Under the pieces are notes generated by a model. That model had not been told where the DNA came from, ran no database searches, and saw only the letters and a list, made by a program, of their open reading frames with translations. A program made the position numbers and the translations under genes. Positions 50,151 to 58,807 of a stretch of 64,000 nucleotides of DNA are shown here, piece by piece. The stretch is from JADJOY01 sp016713535 [NCBI: Deltaproteobacteria bacterium] (lineage in GTDB: Bacteria; JADJOY01): assembly GCA_016713535.1 (NCBI GenBank), contig JADJOY010000016.1:1-64000 (forward strand). Reading direction: 5' to 3'. Within the stretch, counting starts at the first letter, position 1. Every line of letters starts with the position of its first letter.

Positions 50151-51691
50151 CGCAGCCTCGCGGTGAGGTGATCGCCGACCCGCAGCGCGTTCGCCATGAT
50201 CGTGAGCGCCGGGTTCACCGCCGAGCTCGACGGGAAGAAGCTCCCGTCGACCACGTACAGGTTGTCGAGCTCGTGCGCCTTGCAGTTCTCGTCGAGCACG
50301 GACGTACGAGGATCGCGGCCGAACCGGGCGGTGCCGTTCTGGTGCGCCACCCCGGCGAGGGGGATCCGCTTCCCGACGTAGAAGTTGTGCGGGAGCAGAT
50401 GGTCCTCGCAGCCGATGTGCTCGAGCATCGATTTGAGCTTTCTCTGCAGCATCGAGTGGGCGGTGAGGTTGTTGGGATCGTAGGCGAGCTGGATCCCGCC
50501 CTCGTCCGTGAGGGTCACGCGGTTGTCGGGGTCGGGCAGGTCCTCGGTGGTCATCCAGAAGTCGAGCGAGTGCTTCGCCATGAGCTCGAGCGTGAGTCCC
50601 GGGACGATCCGCGGCGCCCCCGCGGCCAGCATGTACTCGTCGCTCTTGCCGACGAACGAGATGTGCCCCATCGGGTGCTCGAAGCCGTCGGTCCCGAAGT
50701 AGAAGTCGTTGAGCGCGAGCGTCTTCTGGAACACGGTCGGGTTCGGGCGCTTGGAGATCGCGAGCATCATCGAGTTCACGTGCGCCATGTAGTTGCGGCC
50801 GACCTGGTCCGAGCCGTTCGCGAGGCCGCGGGGATGCCTCTCGTTCGCCGAGCGCAAAAGCAGCGCCGCCGAGTTGATCGCGCCCGCCGAGACCACCACG
50901 ACGCCGGCGGTGTAGACCTCGCGTGCCCCGTCGCGCTCGACGTGGATCGCGCTCACCTCACGGCCGGAGGCGCTCGTGTCCAGGCGCGTCACCAGCGCGC
51001 CGGTGAGCAGCGACACGTTCGGGTGCCTGAGCGCTGGATCGACGCACACCACCTGTGCGTCCGCCTTCGCGTTCACGAGGCACGGGAAGCCGTCGCAGGT
51101 GCCGCAGCGGATGCAGGCGCTGGCGTTCGGATCCGCCTCGTCGATCATCACGCCGATGGGCACGTGAAAGGGGCGCAGGCCGAGCCGCGCGAGATCGTCG
51201 GAGAGCTCCTGGATGCGCGGCTCGTGACTCATCCTCGGGAACCGGTAGTCCGCGCTGGCGCGAGGATCGGTGGGATCGGCGCCGCGCTCGCCGTGCACGA
51301 AGTAGAGGTGCTCGGCCTGGGTGTAGTAGGGCTCGAGCTCCGCGTACGAGATCGGCCACGCCGGCGACACGCCGCCGTGGTGGACGACCTCGCCGAAGTC
51401 ACGCTCGCGCATCCGCAGCAGCGCCGCGCCGTAGAACTTCGTGTTGCCACCTACGTTGTAGTGAGCGCCGGGGTGGAAGCCGTTCAGCGCTCGGTCGTAC
51501 CATTCCTCGGTGACGTGGTACTTGGACTCGAGGATCACCTTCTTGGAGTCCCAGTTGTCACGCTCGCGCGGCACGTACTTCCCGCGCTCGAGGATCAAGA
51601 TGCGCTTGCCCGTGGGCGCGAGCTTCCAGGCGAGCGTGCCTCCGCCCGCGCCCGAGCCGATGATGACGACGTCGAAGTGGTTCGTGGACAT
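50147..51691 (-). CDS. GMC family FAD-dependent oxidoreductase
   Basis: The 514-residue flavoenzyme has the N-terminal FAD loop VVIIGSGAGGGTLAWKL (about 8-24), a bacterial-subfamily Cys segment CIRCGTCDGFPCLVNAKADA, and the C-terminal VAHQNGTARFGRDP and VVDGSFFPSSSAVNPALTI, where the conserved His-Asn active-site pair normally lies. It oxidises an alcohol or sugar to carbonyl. The Cys triplet recalls cytochrome-linked dehydrogenases. GAGGGG lies 5 nt upstream. It is between an aquaporin (13 nt) and the VOC protein (overlap). Confidence 0.9.
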   Translation of the reverse strand: MSTNHFDVVIIGSGAGGGTLAWKLAPTGKRILILERGKYVPRERDNWDSKKVILESKYHVTEEWYDRALNGFHPGAHYNVGGNTKFYGAALLRMRERDFGEVVHHGGVSPAWPISYAELEPYYTQAEHLYFVHGERGADPTDPRASADYRFPRMSHEPRIQELSDDLARLGLRPFHVPIGVMIDEADPNASACIRCGTCDGFPCLVNAKADAQVVCVDPALRHPNVSLLTGALVTRLDTSASGREVSAIHVERDGAREVYTAGVVVVSAGAINSAALLLRSANERHPRGLANGSDQVGRNYMAHVNSMMLAISKRPNPTVFQKTLALNDFYFGTDGFEHPMGHISFVGKSDEYMLAAGAPRIVPGLTLELMAKHSLDFWMTTEDLPDPDNRVTLTDEGGIQLAYDPNNLTAHSMLQRKLKSMLEHIGCEDHLLPHNFYVGKRIPLAGVAHQNGTARFGRDPRTSVLDENCKAHELDNLYVVDGSFFPSSSAVNPALTIMANALRVGDHLTARLR

Positions 51692-51704
51692 GACGACCCC
51701 TCGC

Positions 51705-52514
51705 TCACGGAGCGGCGACGCTCGCGAGCTCATCGAAGCGACAGCGGAAGATGCAGCGGTGGGCGTTGCGGTGGTCGAGCTTCGCGCAGTGCACGGCGCG
51801 CGCGCCGCGCACCGCGAGATAGAGCTCGGCGGCGAGCAGCATCCCGAGCGGTGGCGCGGTGAAGTAGATCCACAGCGCGGGCCACAGCTCGCCCACCAGC
51901 GCCGGCGCGAACGAGCGCGCCGGGTTCAGGCTCATGCCGGAGAGCGGCGCCTCGAGCAGGATGTAGGTGCCGACGAGCGCGCCCACCACCCACGGCGTGA
52001 GGTGATCGAACCGCGGGAGGTTCGAAACCACCAGCACGGTCCCCATGAGTACGAACGCGATCGCGAGCTCGCCGGCGAACGCGCCGAGCACGCCGTGTGC
52101 GCCGGGAAGGGTCGCGATGTACGCGACCGACGGATGCGCCACCGCGGCGCCGAGCGCCAGCCGCGCGACGCCCATGCCCGCGACCGCGCCGGCGAACTGG
52201 AACGCCACGTAGAAGAGCGCGTCCCACGGCGCGATCTTGCCGAGGCGCAGGAAGGTCAGCGTCGTGGACGGGTTGAAATGGGCGCCGCTGCGCTTCCCCC
52301 AGGGTGACCGGATGAGCGCCACCGCGGTGGCGCCGATCCAGAGGCCCATCACCGCGCGCCTCGCGAGCGCGCTCGGCAGTGCCGCGCGCAGCGGCGACGA
52401 CGGATGCTCGAGGGCGACGGTGTAGACGGTGGCCGCGATCATGAAGATCGCGAGCAAGGCGGCCTCGATCAGGTACTCGGGCCAGTGTTCGTGGAGCGCG
52501 CGGCGCATGGGCAT
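51705..52514 (-). CDS. MIP family channel (aquaporin/glycerol facilitator-like)
   Basis: The 269-residue protein has six spans and both half-helix loops: HFNPSTTLTFLRLG (NPS instead of NPA) and SLNPARSFAPALVG (intact NPA with Arg). The first-loop substitution occurs in divergent aquaporins and can alter selectivity. The basic His/Cys-rich tail (VHCAKLDHRNAHRCIFRCRF) is unusual and might bind metal. Start ATG 52514 (or 52508) is chosen for the first span; no good binding site is seen. First gene of the aquaporin-GMC-VOC operon, so it may carry a small polyol or water. Confidence 0.82.
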   Translation of the reverse strand: MPMRRALHEHWPEYLIEAALLAIFMIAATVYTVALEHPSSPLRAALPSALARRAVMGLWIGATAVALIRSPWGKRSGAHFNPSTTLTFLRLGKIAPWDALFYVAFQFAGAVAGMGVARLALGAAVAHPSVAYIATLPGAHGVLGAFAGELAIAFVLMGTVLVVSNLPRFDHLTPWVVGALVGTYILLEAPLSGMSLNPARSFAPALVGELWPALWIYFTAPPLGMLLAAELYLAVRGARAVHCAKLDHRNAHRCIFRCRFDELASVAAP

Positions 52515-52873
52515 CGAGGGGTTGGACGCGAGGGCTCTCGATAGTCGGTGCGGTGCCTGTTTCGTTTCACCGTCGAAGGGATCGATCGGCCCGGACGGCA
52601 GGCACCGGCGGCGCCGTGCTCCGTCGGCGGCGCGGCATCGCATCGCCGACGGATGCGGCCGCGAAGGATCGCGGCCCTCCAGCCGGTCGAACGCGATCGG
52701 GGCGATGGGTCGGTGACGGAGCAGCGACGCTCTACGGGCCGCGTGGTGGGCAGGCACCGGCGGCGCCGTGCTCCGTCGCCGGCGGATCTTCCACGCACAG
52801 AGATCCGCTGACCGGCGATGCGCTCGCCGTCGCGGATCGCCGGGCACGCGACGCGTGCCCCTCCCCCCTCCAG
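52515..52873. repeat. Gap of dispersed hairpins and a 30-bp direct repeat
   Basis: Two identical 30-bp segments (52597-52626 and 52749-52778) start GGCAGGCACCGG and end GTGCTCCGTCG. GGCCGCG-AAGGAT-CGCGGCC with CTCCAG (52656-52675) is the loop family in reverse. GGGCACGC-GAC-GCGTGCCC then CTCC (52842-52860) is the second family, perfect here. No gene; it separates the aquaporin promoter region from the bufferin terminator. Confidence 0.65.
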
Positions 52874-52909
52874 AAAACGAAAGCGGGCGTGGGATGAACC
52901 CACGCCCGC
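52874..52909 (-). terminator. Rho-independent terminator of the bufferin-like gene
   Basis: On the minus strand GCGGGCGTGGG-TTCAT-CCCACGCCCGC (52883-52909) is followed by TTTCGTTTT. An 11-bp perfect stem plus a T-rich tail 25 nt after the stop makes this the clearest intrinsic terminator in the window. Confidence 0.85.
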
Positions 52910-52934
52910 GCTCGTCGCGCTGGAAGCGAAGCGG

Positions 52935-53195
52935 TCAGTTGGTGACGACCTTGCCGTTCTTCGCCGCGCACTCCTCCTTGGTGGTCTCCACCCAGCCCTT
53001 GCCCGCGCAGCCGTTCTGGCCGGCGCAGCCGTGACCCGCGCTCTTGCAGGCGCCGTGGCCCTTGCAGGAGTTGATGCCTTCGCACTTCACCTTGGCACCC
53101 GTGGCCGGCGCGCCGTCGGCGGCCTTGGCGGTACCGGCGATGAAGAGACCTGCGACGGCGGTGGCGACGAGAGCACCCGTGACCTTCGAGTTCAT
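52935..53195 (-). CDS. Small Cys-rich exported peptide, BufA2-type bufferin-like metallophore
   Basis: An 86-residue precursor: signal peptide (ALVATAVAGLFIAGTAKAAD) and a mature region with six Cys (C38, C44, C50, C57, C63, C76) in the pattern CEGINSCKGHGACKSAGHGC then AGQNGCAGKGWV. That spacing is typical of bufferin-type periplasmic peptides (BufA2 group), whose Cys are converted to copper-binding thiooxazoles by an MNIO (DUF692) enzyme. No MNIO or DUF2063 partner is in the window; a DoxX gene lies 136 nt upstream. Copper or other metal buffering is inferred. Confidence 0.8.
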   Translation of the reverse strand: MNSKVTGALVATAVAGLFIAGTAKAADGAPATGAKVKCEGINSCKGHGACKSAGHGCAGQNGCAGKGWVETTKEECAAKNGKVVTN

Positions 53196-53331
53196 GAACG
53201 ACCTCCCCAATTCTTCGCTTGCCAGCTCGATGAGCCCACCATGGACCGTCTCGGCTGGACTGGATTCGTGTTGGATGAATCGCACCGCTGGATACGCAGC
53301 CCGGCGTCCGGCGGTTTTCCTTGCTGCTCGA

Positions 53332-53916
53332 TCAGCTCCGGACGGCGCGACGCTCGTCGACGAGCCTCTTCACGATCGTGTCGAGCGAGAAGTAGCCCGG
53401 GCCGAACGCCAGCACCACCACCGCCGTCAGCAGGAAGAGGAATGGCGTTTGCTGCAGGAACGTGTCCGGGTCCGCGAAGATCCCGAGCAGCGCCTCGCGA
53501 TGGGCGGTCGCGTAGGCGACCATCATCGTCACGCTCAGCGGCACCGACACCAGCCGCGAGCCCAGGCCGACGAGGAGCAAGAGTCCGCCCACGCACTCCG
53601 TGGCGCCCGCCATCATCGCGTTGAAGTGAGGCGCCGGGATCCCGAGCGACGCGAAGAACTCGGTCACCGAGGCCAGATCCGAGAGCTTTCCCTTGCCGGT
53701 CAGGAAGAACTGGTAGCCCCAGTAGCCGCGCATGACCGCGAGCAGCGGATGCGGCAGCGCGTTCGCCACCTTCGTGAAGAGACCGTAGAGCGATTCACCT
53801 TTGGCGAGCGCCGCGGCGAGGAAATTCGAGGGGTGTGGGCGGTTCCCGGTCATCGCGAGGTCCTCGCTCGTGAGCGTCGAAGGCAAGGTCGCGGCAGCGG
53901 CTCGAACGTTACTCAT
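53332..53916 (-). CDS. DoxX family membrane protein
   Basis: The 194-residue protein has four spans in the DoxX arrangement: LAVMRGYWGYQFFLTGKGKL, FFASLGIPAPHFNAMMAGAT, ECVGGLLLLVGLGSRLVSVP and PFLFLLTAVVVLAFGPGYFS. DoxX proteins often sit in bufferin operons and redox-stress loci, which fits the Cys-rich peptide gene just downstream. GGAGAAAG lies 4 nt upstream of ATG 53916. Quinone-linked or thiol-linked function is not provable here. Confidence 0.87.
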   Translation of the reverse strand: MSNVRAAAATLPSTLTSEDLAMTGNRPHPSNFLAAALAKGESLYGLFTKVANALPHPLLAVMRGYWGYQFFLTGKGKLSDLASVTEFFASLGIPAPHFNAMMAGATECVGGLLLLVGLGSRLVSVPLSVTMMVAYATAHREALLGIFADPDTFLQQTPFLFLLTAVVVLAFGPGYFSLDTIVKRLVDERRAVRS

Positions 53917-53990
53917 GGTTCTTTCTCCGGTGGTGGCGCTTCGCGCCGATCCCCGCCGCGGGTTCCGTGATCGCGGCGGATGGCTCCTAG

Positions 53991-54266
53991 TCACCGCACC
54001 CGGCGATTCGTTTCACGGTCGTCGGCGACCGACGGCGCCGCTGGAGACCAGCGCCGAAAGCGCCGAACGAGCTCGCCCTCGATTTCCCCGGACGGCGCCG
54101 GCCGCTCGATCCGGCCGAGCGCGCGCACCGTGGCACGCATCTGCCGCACGTAAGCGCGGCACCCGCCGCAGCCACCGAGGTGAAGCTGAAACCTCGGTCG
54201 CTCCCCGGGAGAGAGCCGGCCCTCGGCGTACTCGGTGACCAGCTCGACGACGTCGACGCAGCGCAT
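53991..54266 (-). CDS. Anti-sigma factor-like zinc-finger protein (zf-HC2)
   Basis: The 91-residue protein matches the anti-sigma zinc domain: Cys3, then TEYAEGRLSPGERPRFQLHL and GGCGGCRAYV, giving C...H-x3-C-x2-C for one zinc. There is no membrane span, so it would be a soluble anti-sigma factor that could sense redox through the zinc site. The expected ECF sigma gene is not adjacent; upstream is pgl. It lies 74 nt before the DoxX gene and may regulate that group. Start lacks a clear binding site. Confidence 0.78.
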   Translation of the reverse strand: MRCVDVVELVTEYAEGRLSPGERPRFQLHLGGCGGCRAYVRQMRATVRALGRIERPAPSGEIEGELVRRFRRWSPAAPSVADDRETNRRVR

Positions 54267-54333
54267 GCACGCACCCGGAGCGGCGACCCGGAGCGGGCCG
54301 TCCCGGAGTACGGTCGCGTGCGCGAGCGAGACG

Positions 54334-55170
54334 TTACGCCGAGGGGGTCGCCACCGTGTGACGGGTCGTGCTCTCGAGCCGCGCAGCGGCGCCGGCGTCG
54401 AGGAGCCAGGTGAGCCGCCCGCTCGTGGGCTGGATCGCCTGCGACGTATGCCAGCGCGGGTCGATCGGGCCGCGCTTCGCGGCGTGCACGGCTTCGGCCT
54501 TGTCGCTGCCGCTCACCAGGAACATCACGTGTCGCGCGGCGTTGAGCACCCGCGGCGTGAGCGTGATGCGGTGGGTTCCGAACTTGGCGACCCACGGCGC
54601 CGCGACCCACGCGCGCGGCTCGTCGAGCGTCGGCGAGCCGGGGAAGAGCGACGCCGTGTGGCCATCGGCGCCGAGACCGAGCAGCACCAGATCGAAGCTC
54701 GGCGGCGCATCGGGAGCGCACCCCAGGCTCGCGAACGCGTGGCGGATCGTCGCCTCGTAGCGCGCCGCCGCCTCGCCCGCGTCACCGAGCTCGGCCTCGA
54801 TGCGGTGGACCCGCTCGGGCGCGAGCGGCACCTTCGACAGCATCGCCTCGAGCGCCATGCGGTAGTCGCTCTCCGGGTGATCCGGCGGCACGGGGCGCTC
54901 GTCGCCCCAGAACACGTGAGTTCGATCCCAGGGCATCCGCTGCGCGTATGGCGCGCTCGCGAGCCGCTCGTAGAGACGCCGCGGCGTGTTGCCGCCCGAG
55001 AGTACGAGCGTGAAGGCGTCACGCGCCGCGACCGCGCGCTCGGCGTCGCTCAGCACCTCGCGCGCCGCCCGCTCCGCGAGCGCCGCCGCGTCCGGCACGA
55101 TCACGTCGGTGGCGAGGTGACGCGCGAGCTCGCTCGCGGTCACGCCCGCGCCGCCGCGCTCGGCCTTCAC
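54334..55170 (-). CDS. pgl: 6-phosphogluconolactonase
   Basis: The 278-residue protein hydrolyses 6-phosphogluconolactone. Motifs: FTLVLSGGNTPRRLYERLAS (about 50-70), WDRTHVFWGDERPVPPDHPE, SDYRMALEAML, DLVLLGLGADGHTASLFPGS and HRITLTPRVLNAARHVMFLV. GTG 55170 overlaps the glk stop (GTGA). It is the last gene of the glucose-6-phosphate operon; no terminator was seen before the anti-sigma gene 67 nt on. Confidence 0.92.
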   Translation of the reverse strand: MKAERGGAGVTASELARHLATDVIVPDAAALAERAAREVLSDAERAVAARDAFTLVLSGGNTPRRLYERLASAPYAQRMPWDRTHVFWGDERPVPPDHPESDYRMALEAMLSKVPLAPERVHRIEAELGDAGEAAARYEATIRHAFASLGCAPDAPPSFDLVLLGLGADGHTASLFPGSPTLDEPRAWVAAPWVAKFGTHRITLTPRVLNAARHVMFLVSGSDKAEAVHAAKRGPIDPRWHTSQAIQPTSGRLTWLLDAGAAARLESTTRHTVATPSA

Positions 55171-56153
55171 AGCCGTCCCGCGGTGATGCCCGCGGCGCGA
55201 CCCGCGCCCAGCAGCGCGGTCCGGTCGTTCAGGATCACGCGCACCGGCATCTTCTCGAGCACACGCTGCATCCGGCCCTTGGCGAGGAACGACTTGATGA
55301 AGCGCCCGTCGCCCATGCGGCTCGCGATCTTGGGCGCGATGCCGCCACCCACGTAGACCCCGGCGGTGGCCATCATCTTGAGCGCGAGGTTGCCGGCCTC
55401 GTCGCCGTAGATCTCGATGAAGAGATCGAGCGCCGCGGCGCACAGCGGCGACTTCTTGTCGAGCGCGGCACGGGTGATCGCGGCCGCCGGGTCGCCGGCC
55501 TTGATCTCGTCGGCGAGCCAGCGCGGCTCCTCGGCGCGGCCGGTCTCCTTCAAGAAGCGATAGATGTTGAAGAGCCCCGGGCCGGAGAGCACGCGTTCGT
55601 AGCTCACGTGCTCGAGCTCGCGGCGCAGGAACTTGAGCAGCTCGATCTGCTGGTCGGTGCGCGGCGAGAAGCTCGAGTGCCCGCCCTCCGACGCGACGGC
55701 GCGATGGAACTTGCCGTCCCACACCAGACCCGCCTCGCCGAGCCCGGTGCCCGCGGAGAGCACGACCGCCTGGCCCTTGGGGTCGGGCTCGCCCGCCTGC
55801 AACGTCACGAAGTCCTGCGGCTCCAGCGCCGCGATGCCGAGCGCGTTGGCCTCCATGTCGTTGATGAGCGTGACGCGCTCGATGCCGAGGGTCTTCGAGA
55901 GCTCACCGGCGTCGACCACCCACGCGAGGTTGGTGGTCTTCACCACGCCCTGCCGCACCGGCCCGGCGACGCCGAAGCACGCGTCGCGGATCTCGAGCTG
56001 CCGTCCGCTCAGGAACTTGCGGCAGATCTCCGCCAGGCTCTCGTGCTCGCGGCTCTGGAAGCTGGTCTGGGTGTCGATGCGCAGCCGGCGCCCGTCCTGC
56101 GTGAAGAGCGCGAGGTGAGTCTTGGTACCGCCGATGTCGCCCGCCAGGATCAT
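55167..56153 (-). CDS. glk: Glucokinase (ROK-independent Glk family)
   Basis: The 328-residue enzyme phosphorylates glucose with ATP. It shows the phosphate loop LAGDIGGTKTHLALF (3-17), CFGVAGPVRQG, LINDMEANALGI (catalytic Asp), VVLSAGTGLGEAG, ASEGGHSSFSPR and GVYVGGGIAPKI, matching the E. coli-type Glk. It lies between zwf (49-nt gap) and pgl (overlap), so glucose is fed directly to the dehydrogenase. Confidence 0.93.
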   Translation of the reverse strand: MILAGDIGGTKTHLALFTQDGRRLRIDTQTSFQSREHESLAEICRKFLSGRQLEIRDACFGVAGPVRQGVVKTTNLAWVVDAGELSKTLGIERVTLINDMEANALGIAALEPQDFVTLQAGEPDPKGQAVVLSAGTGLGEAGLVWDGKFHRAVASEGGHSSFSPRTDQQIELLKFLRRELEHVSYERVLSGPGLFNIYRFLKETGRAEEPRWLADEIKAGDPAAAITRAALDKKSPLCAAALDLFIEIYGDEAGNLALKMMATAGVYVGGGIAPKIASRMGDGRFIKSFLAKGRMQRVLEKMPVRVILNDRTALLGAGRAAGITAGRL

Positions 56154-56202
56154 GGTTCGCTCGCTCGTCCGTCCGCGTCGATCGGGTCGATCGCGCTTCC
56201 GC

Positions 56203-57726
56203 TCACTCGCCGTTCCACCACGCGCGACCATCGCGCGCCAGCAGCGCATCGGCCGCGTCCGGACCGGTGCTGCCCGCCGCATAGTTCGGGAAGTCGCGCG
56301 CCTTGAGCGTGCTCCACACGTCGAGGATCGGCGAGGCGATCTTCCACGCGGCCTCGACCATGTCGCTGCGGTGGAAGAGCGTCGAGTCGCCGACCATCGC
56401 GTCGTAGAGCAGCCGCTCGTAGCCCGTGGCGGGGCTCTGCTCGCCGAAGTCCTCGTAGTTGAAGTCGAGCTTCACGGTGTTGAGCTGGATCGCCGAGCCG
56501 GGACGCTTGGCCTTGATGTGCAGCGCGATCCCCTCGGTGGGCTGGATGTGCATCACCAGGCGGTTGGGCTCGATGTCCTTGCTCGCCGCACCCTGGAAGA
56601 GCAAGAGCGGCGGGCGCCGGAACTGGATCACGATCTCGGTGGCGCGCCGCGCCATGCGCTTGCCGGAGCGCAGGTAGAACGGCACGTCCGCCCACCGCCA
56701 GTTCTCGACGTGGAGCTTGAGCGCCGCGAAGGTCTCCGTCTGCGAGGAGGGCGAAACGTCTTTCTCGGATCGATACGCGGGCACCTTCTCGTGGTCCACG
56801 AAGCCCTCGCCGTACTGCCCGCGCACCGTGTCGCGCAGCACCTCCTCGGGCTCGAGCTTGGAGATGGCGTGCAGCACCTTGACCTTCTCGTCGCGGACCG
56901 CCTCCGCCTGGAACGAGATCGGCGGCTCCATCGCCACCAGCGAGAGGAGCTGGAACATGTGGTTCTGGATCATGTCCCGGAGCACGCCCGCTTCCTCGTA
57001 GTACTTGCCGCGCCCCTCGACCCCGAGGTCCTCGGACACGGTGATCTGCACGTGGTCGACGTAGCGGCGGTTCCAGAGCGGCTCGAAGATCCCGTTGGCG
57101 AAGCGGAACACCAGGATGTTCTGGACCGTCTCCTTGCCCAGGTAGTGGTCGATCCGGAAGATCTGGCCTTCCTCGAACACCGCGCCGATCTGGCGGTTGA
57201 GCTCGTGGGCCGACTCGAGGTCGCGGCCGAACGGCTTCTCCACCACCAGCCGGCGCCAGTGACCCGCGTCCTCTCGCGCGAGGTCGGCGGCGCCCAGCCC
57301 GGCCACCACCTCCGCGAACTGGCTCGGCGGCGTGGCCAGGTAGAAGAGCGCGTTACGCGTCGAGCCGTGGGTGTCGGCGCAGGTCTGGATCGCGTCGCCG
57401 AGGCGGTGGAAGGTCTCGTGATCGGCGAAGTCACCGCGCAGGAAGTGGATGCGCCGCTGGAGCGCGCTCCACGCGTGGGCGTCGACGCCGCCGGGTGTGA
57501 AGCGGCGCAGGTCGTCGAAGAGCTCCTTGCGAAAGGCGTCGTCGTCGTACTCGCGGCGCGCGACGCCCACGATCGAGAAGCTCTCCGGCAGCAGCCCGAC
57601 CACCTGCAGGTTGTAGAGGGCCGGGATCAGCTTGCGGCGCGTCAGGTCGCCCGCCGCGCCGAAGATCACGAACGTGCACGGGTCGGCGGGTCGCTGGGCG
57701 CGGGACGCGCCGCTGGCGTCAGCCAT
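56203..57726 (-). CDS. zwf: Glucose-6-phosphate 1-dehydrogenase
   Basis: The 507-residue enzyme oxidises glucose 6-phosphate to the lactone with NADP(H). Motifs: [20 protein letters not shown] (19-38), [19 protein letters not shown], the substrate site [20 protein letters not shown] (about 197) and [17 protein letters not shown] 57726 has GGAGGTG 6 nt upstream; an earlier GTG at 57735 would overlap that site. The start overlaps the gnd stop by 8 nt. Confidence 0.95.
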   Translation of the reverse strand: MADASGASRAQRPADPCTFVIFGAAGDLTRRKLIPALYNLQVVGLLPESFSIVGVARREYDDDAFRKELFDDLRRFTPGGVDAHAWSALQRRIHFLRGDFADHETFHRLGDAIQTCADTHGSTRNALFYLATPPSQFAEVVAGLGAADLAREDAGHWRRLVVEKPFGRDLESAHELNRQIGAVFEEGQIFRIDHYLGKETVQNILVFRFANGIFEPLWNRRYVDHVQITVSEDLGVEGRGKYYEEAGVLRDMIQNHMFQLLSLVAMEPPISFQAEAVRDEKVKVLHAISKLEPEEVLRDTVRGQYGEGFVDHEKVPAYRSEKDVSPSSQTETFAALKLHVENWRWADVPFYLRSGKRMARRATEIVIQFRRPPLLLFQGAASKDIEPNRLVMHIQPTEGIALHIKAKRPGSAIQLNTVKLDFNYEDFGEQSPATGYERLLYDAMVGDSTLFHRSDMVEAAWKIASPILDVWSTLKARDFPNYAAGSTGPDAADALLARDGRAWWNGE

Positions 57727-58714
57727 GGGTGCCACCTCCGCCGCCGGGCTCCTTGTGGCCGCCGAACTGCGCGCGCATCGCCGACAGCAGCTTCTCGGCG
57801 AAGGTGTGACTCTGGCGCGAGCGGAAGCGCGTGTAGAGGGCGGCGGAGAGCACGTCGGCGGGCACGGCCTCGGCGATCGCGGCCTCGATGGTCCAGCGTC
57901 CCTCGCCCGAGTCCTGAACGAACCCAGCGTATCCGTCGAGCTTGGGGTCGGAGGCGAGGGCGATCGCGCTCAGGTCGAGGAGCCACGACGACACGACACT
58001 GCCGCGCCGCCACAGCTCGGCGATCTCGGCGAGGTCGAAGTCGTAGCGGAGCTCGGGCGCGACCTCGGCCGAGCCGGCGTTCTTCAGGATGTCGAAGCCC
58101 TCGGCGTAGGCCTGCATCAAGCCGTACTCGATGCCGTTGTGGATCATCTTCACGAAGTGGCCCGCACCCACCGGCCCGCAGTGGTGAAACCCCAGCTCGG
58201 CGGTGCCCCGTCCCTCGGCGCGCGTGGGCGTGGGCGGGATCTCGCCGACCCCGGGCGCCAGGGTGGCGAAGATCGGCTCGAGGCGGTGGACCACCTCGGT
58301 GGGCCCTCCGATCATCAGGCAGTAGCCGCGCTCGGCGCCCCAGACGCCGCCGCTCGTGCCCACGTCGACGTAGTGGATGCCCTTGGGTGCGAGCTCGCGG
58401 CCGCGACGCACGTCGTCCTTGAAGTGGGTGTTGCCGCCGTCGATCACCACGTCGCCCGGCTCGAGGAGTCCCGCGAGCTCGGCGATCACCGCCTCGGTGG
58501 GCGCTCCCGCCGGCACCATCACCCACACCGCGCGCGGCGCCGCGAGCGCCTTCACCAGCTCCGCGAGGTTGCCCGCGCCGATCGCCCCTTCGCTCTCCAT
58601 CTGGCGGATCGCGCCGGGGTCGCGATCGGTCACCACGCACGCGTGACCGTCCTTCATGAGACGCCGGACCAGCCCGGCGCCCATGCGGCCGAGCCCCACC
58701 ATTCCGAGCTGCAT
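57719..58714 (-). CDS. gnd: 6-phosphogluconate dehydrogenase, decarboxylating (short form)
   Basis: A 331-residue protein with N-terminal [18 protein letters not shown], then [35 protein letters not shown] and the catalytic [20 protein letters not shown] (Lys and the HNGIEY motif). At 331 residues it is the short GntZ/YqeC-like type rather than the 470-residue classic dimer; that type often prefers NAD. It converts 6-phosphogluconate to ribulose 5-phosphate. Gly-rich tail GGGGGTHG. zwf overlaps its 3' end. Confidence 0.92.
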   Translation of the reverse strand: MQLGMVGLGRMGAGLVRRLMKDGHACVVTDRDPGAIRQMESEGAIGAGNLAELVKALAAPRAVWVMVPAGAPTEAVIAELAGLLEPGDVVIDGGNTHFKDDVRRGRELAPKGIHYVDVGTSGGVWGAERGYCLMIGGPTEVVHRLEPIFATLAPGVGEIPPTPTRAEGRGTAELGFHHCGPVGAGHFVKMIHNGIEYGLMQAYAEGFDILKNAGSAEVAPELRYDFDLAEIAELWRRGSVVSSWLLDLSAIALASDPKLDGYAGFVQDSGEGRWTIEAAIAEAVPADVLSAALYTRFRSRQSHTFAEKLLSAMRAQFGGHKEPGGGGGTHG

Positions 58715-58807
58715 GCGAGCCTCCTCGAGTCGAGTCGCGGGCCGCGAGGCGAATGCGGCGGCGGGGTCGGTGTGAGCGCGCGAGGTGGCCGGACCGGGCT
58801 CGAGCCG

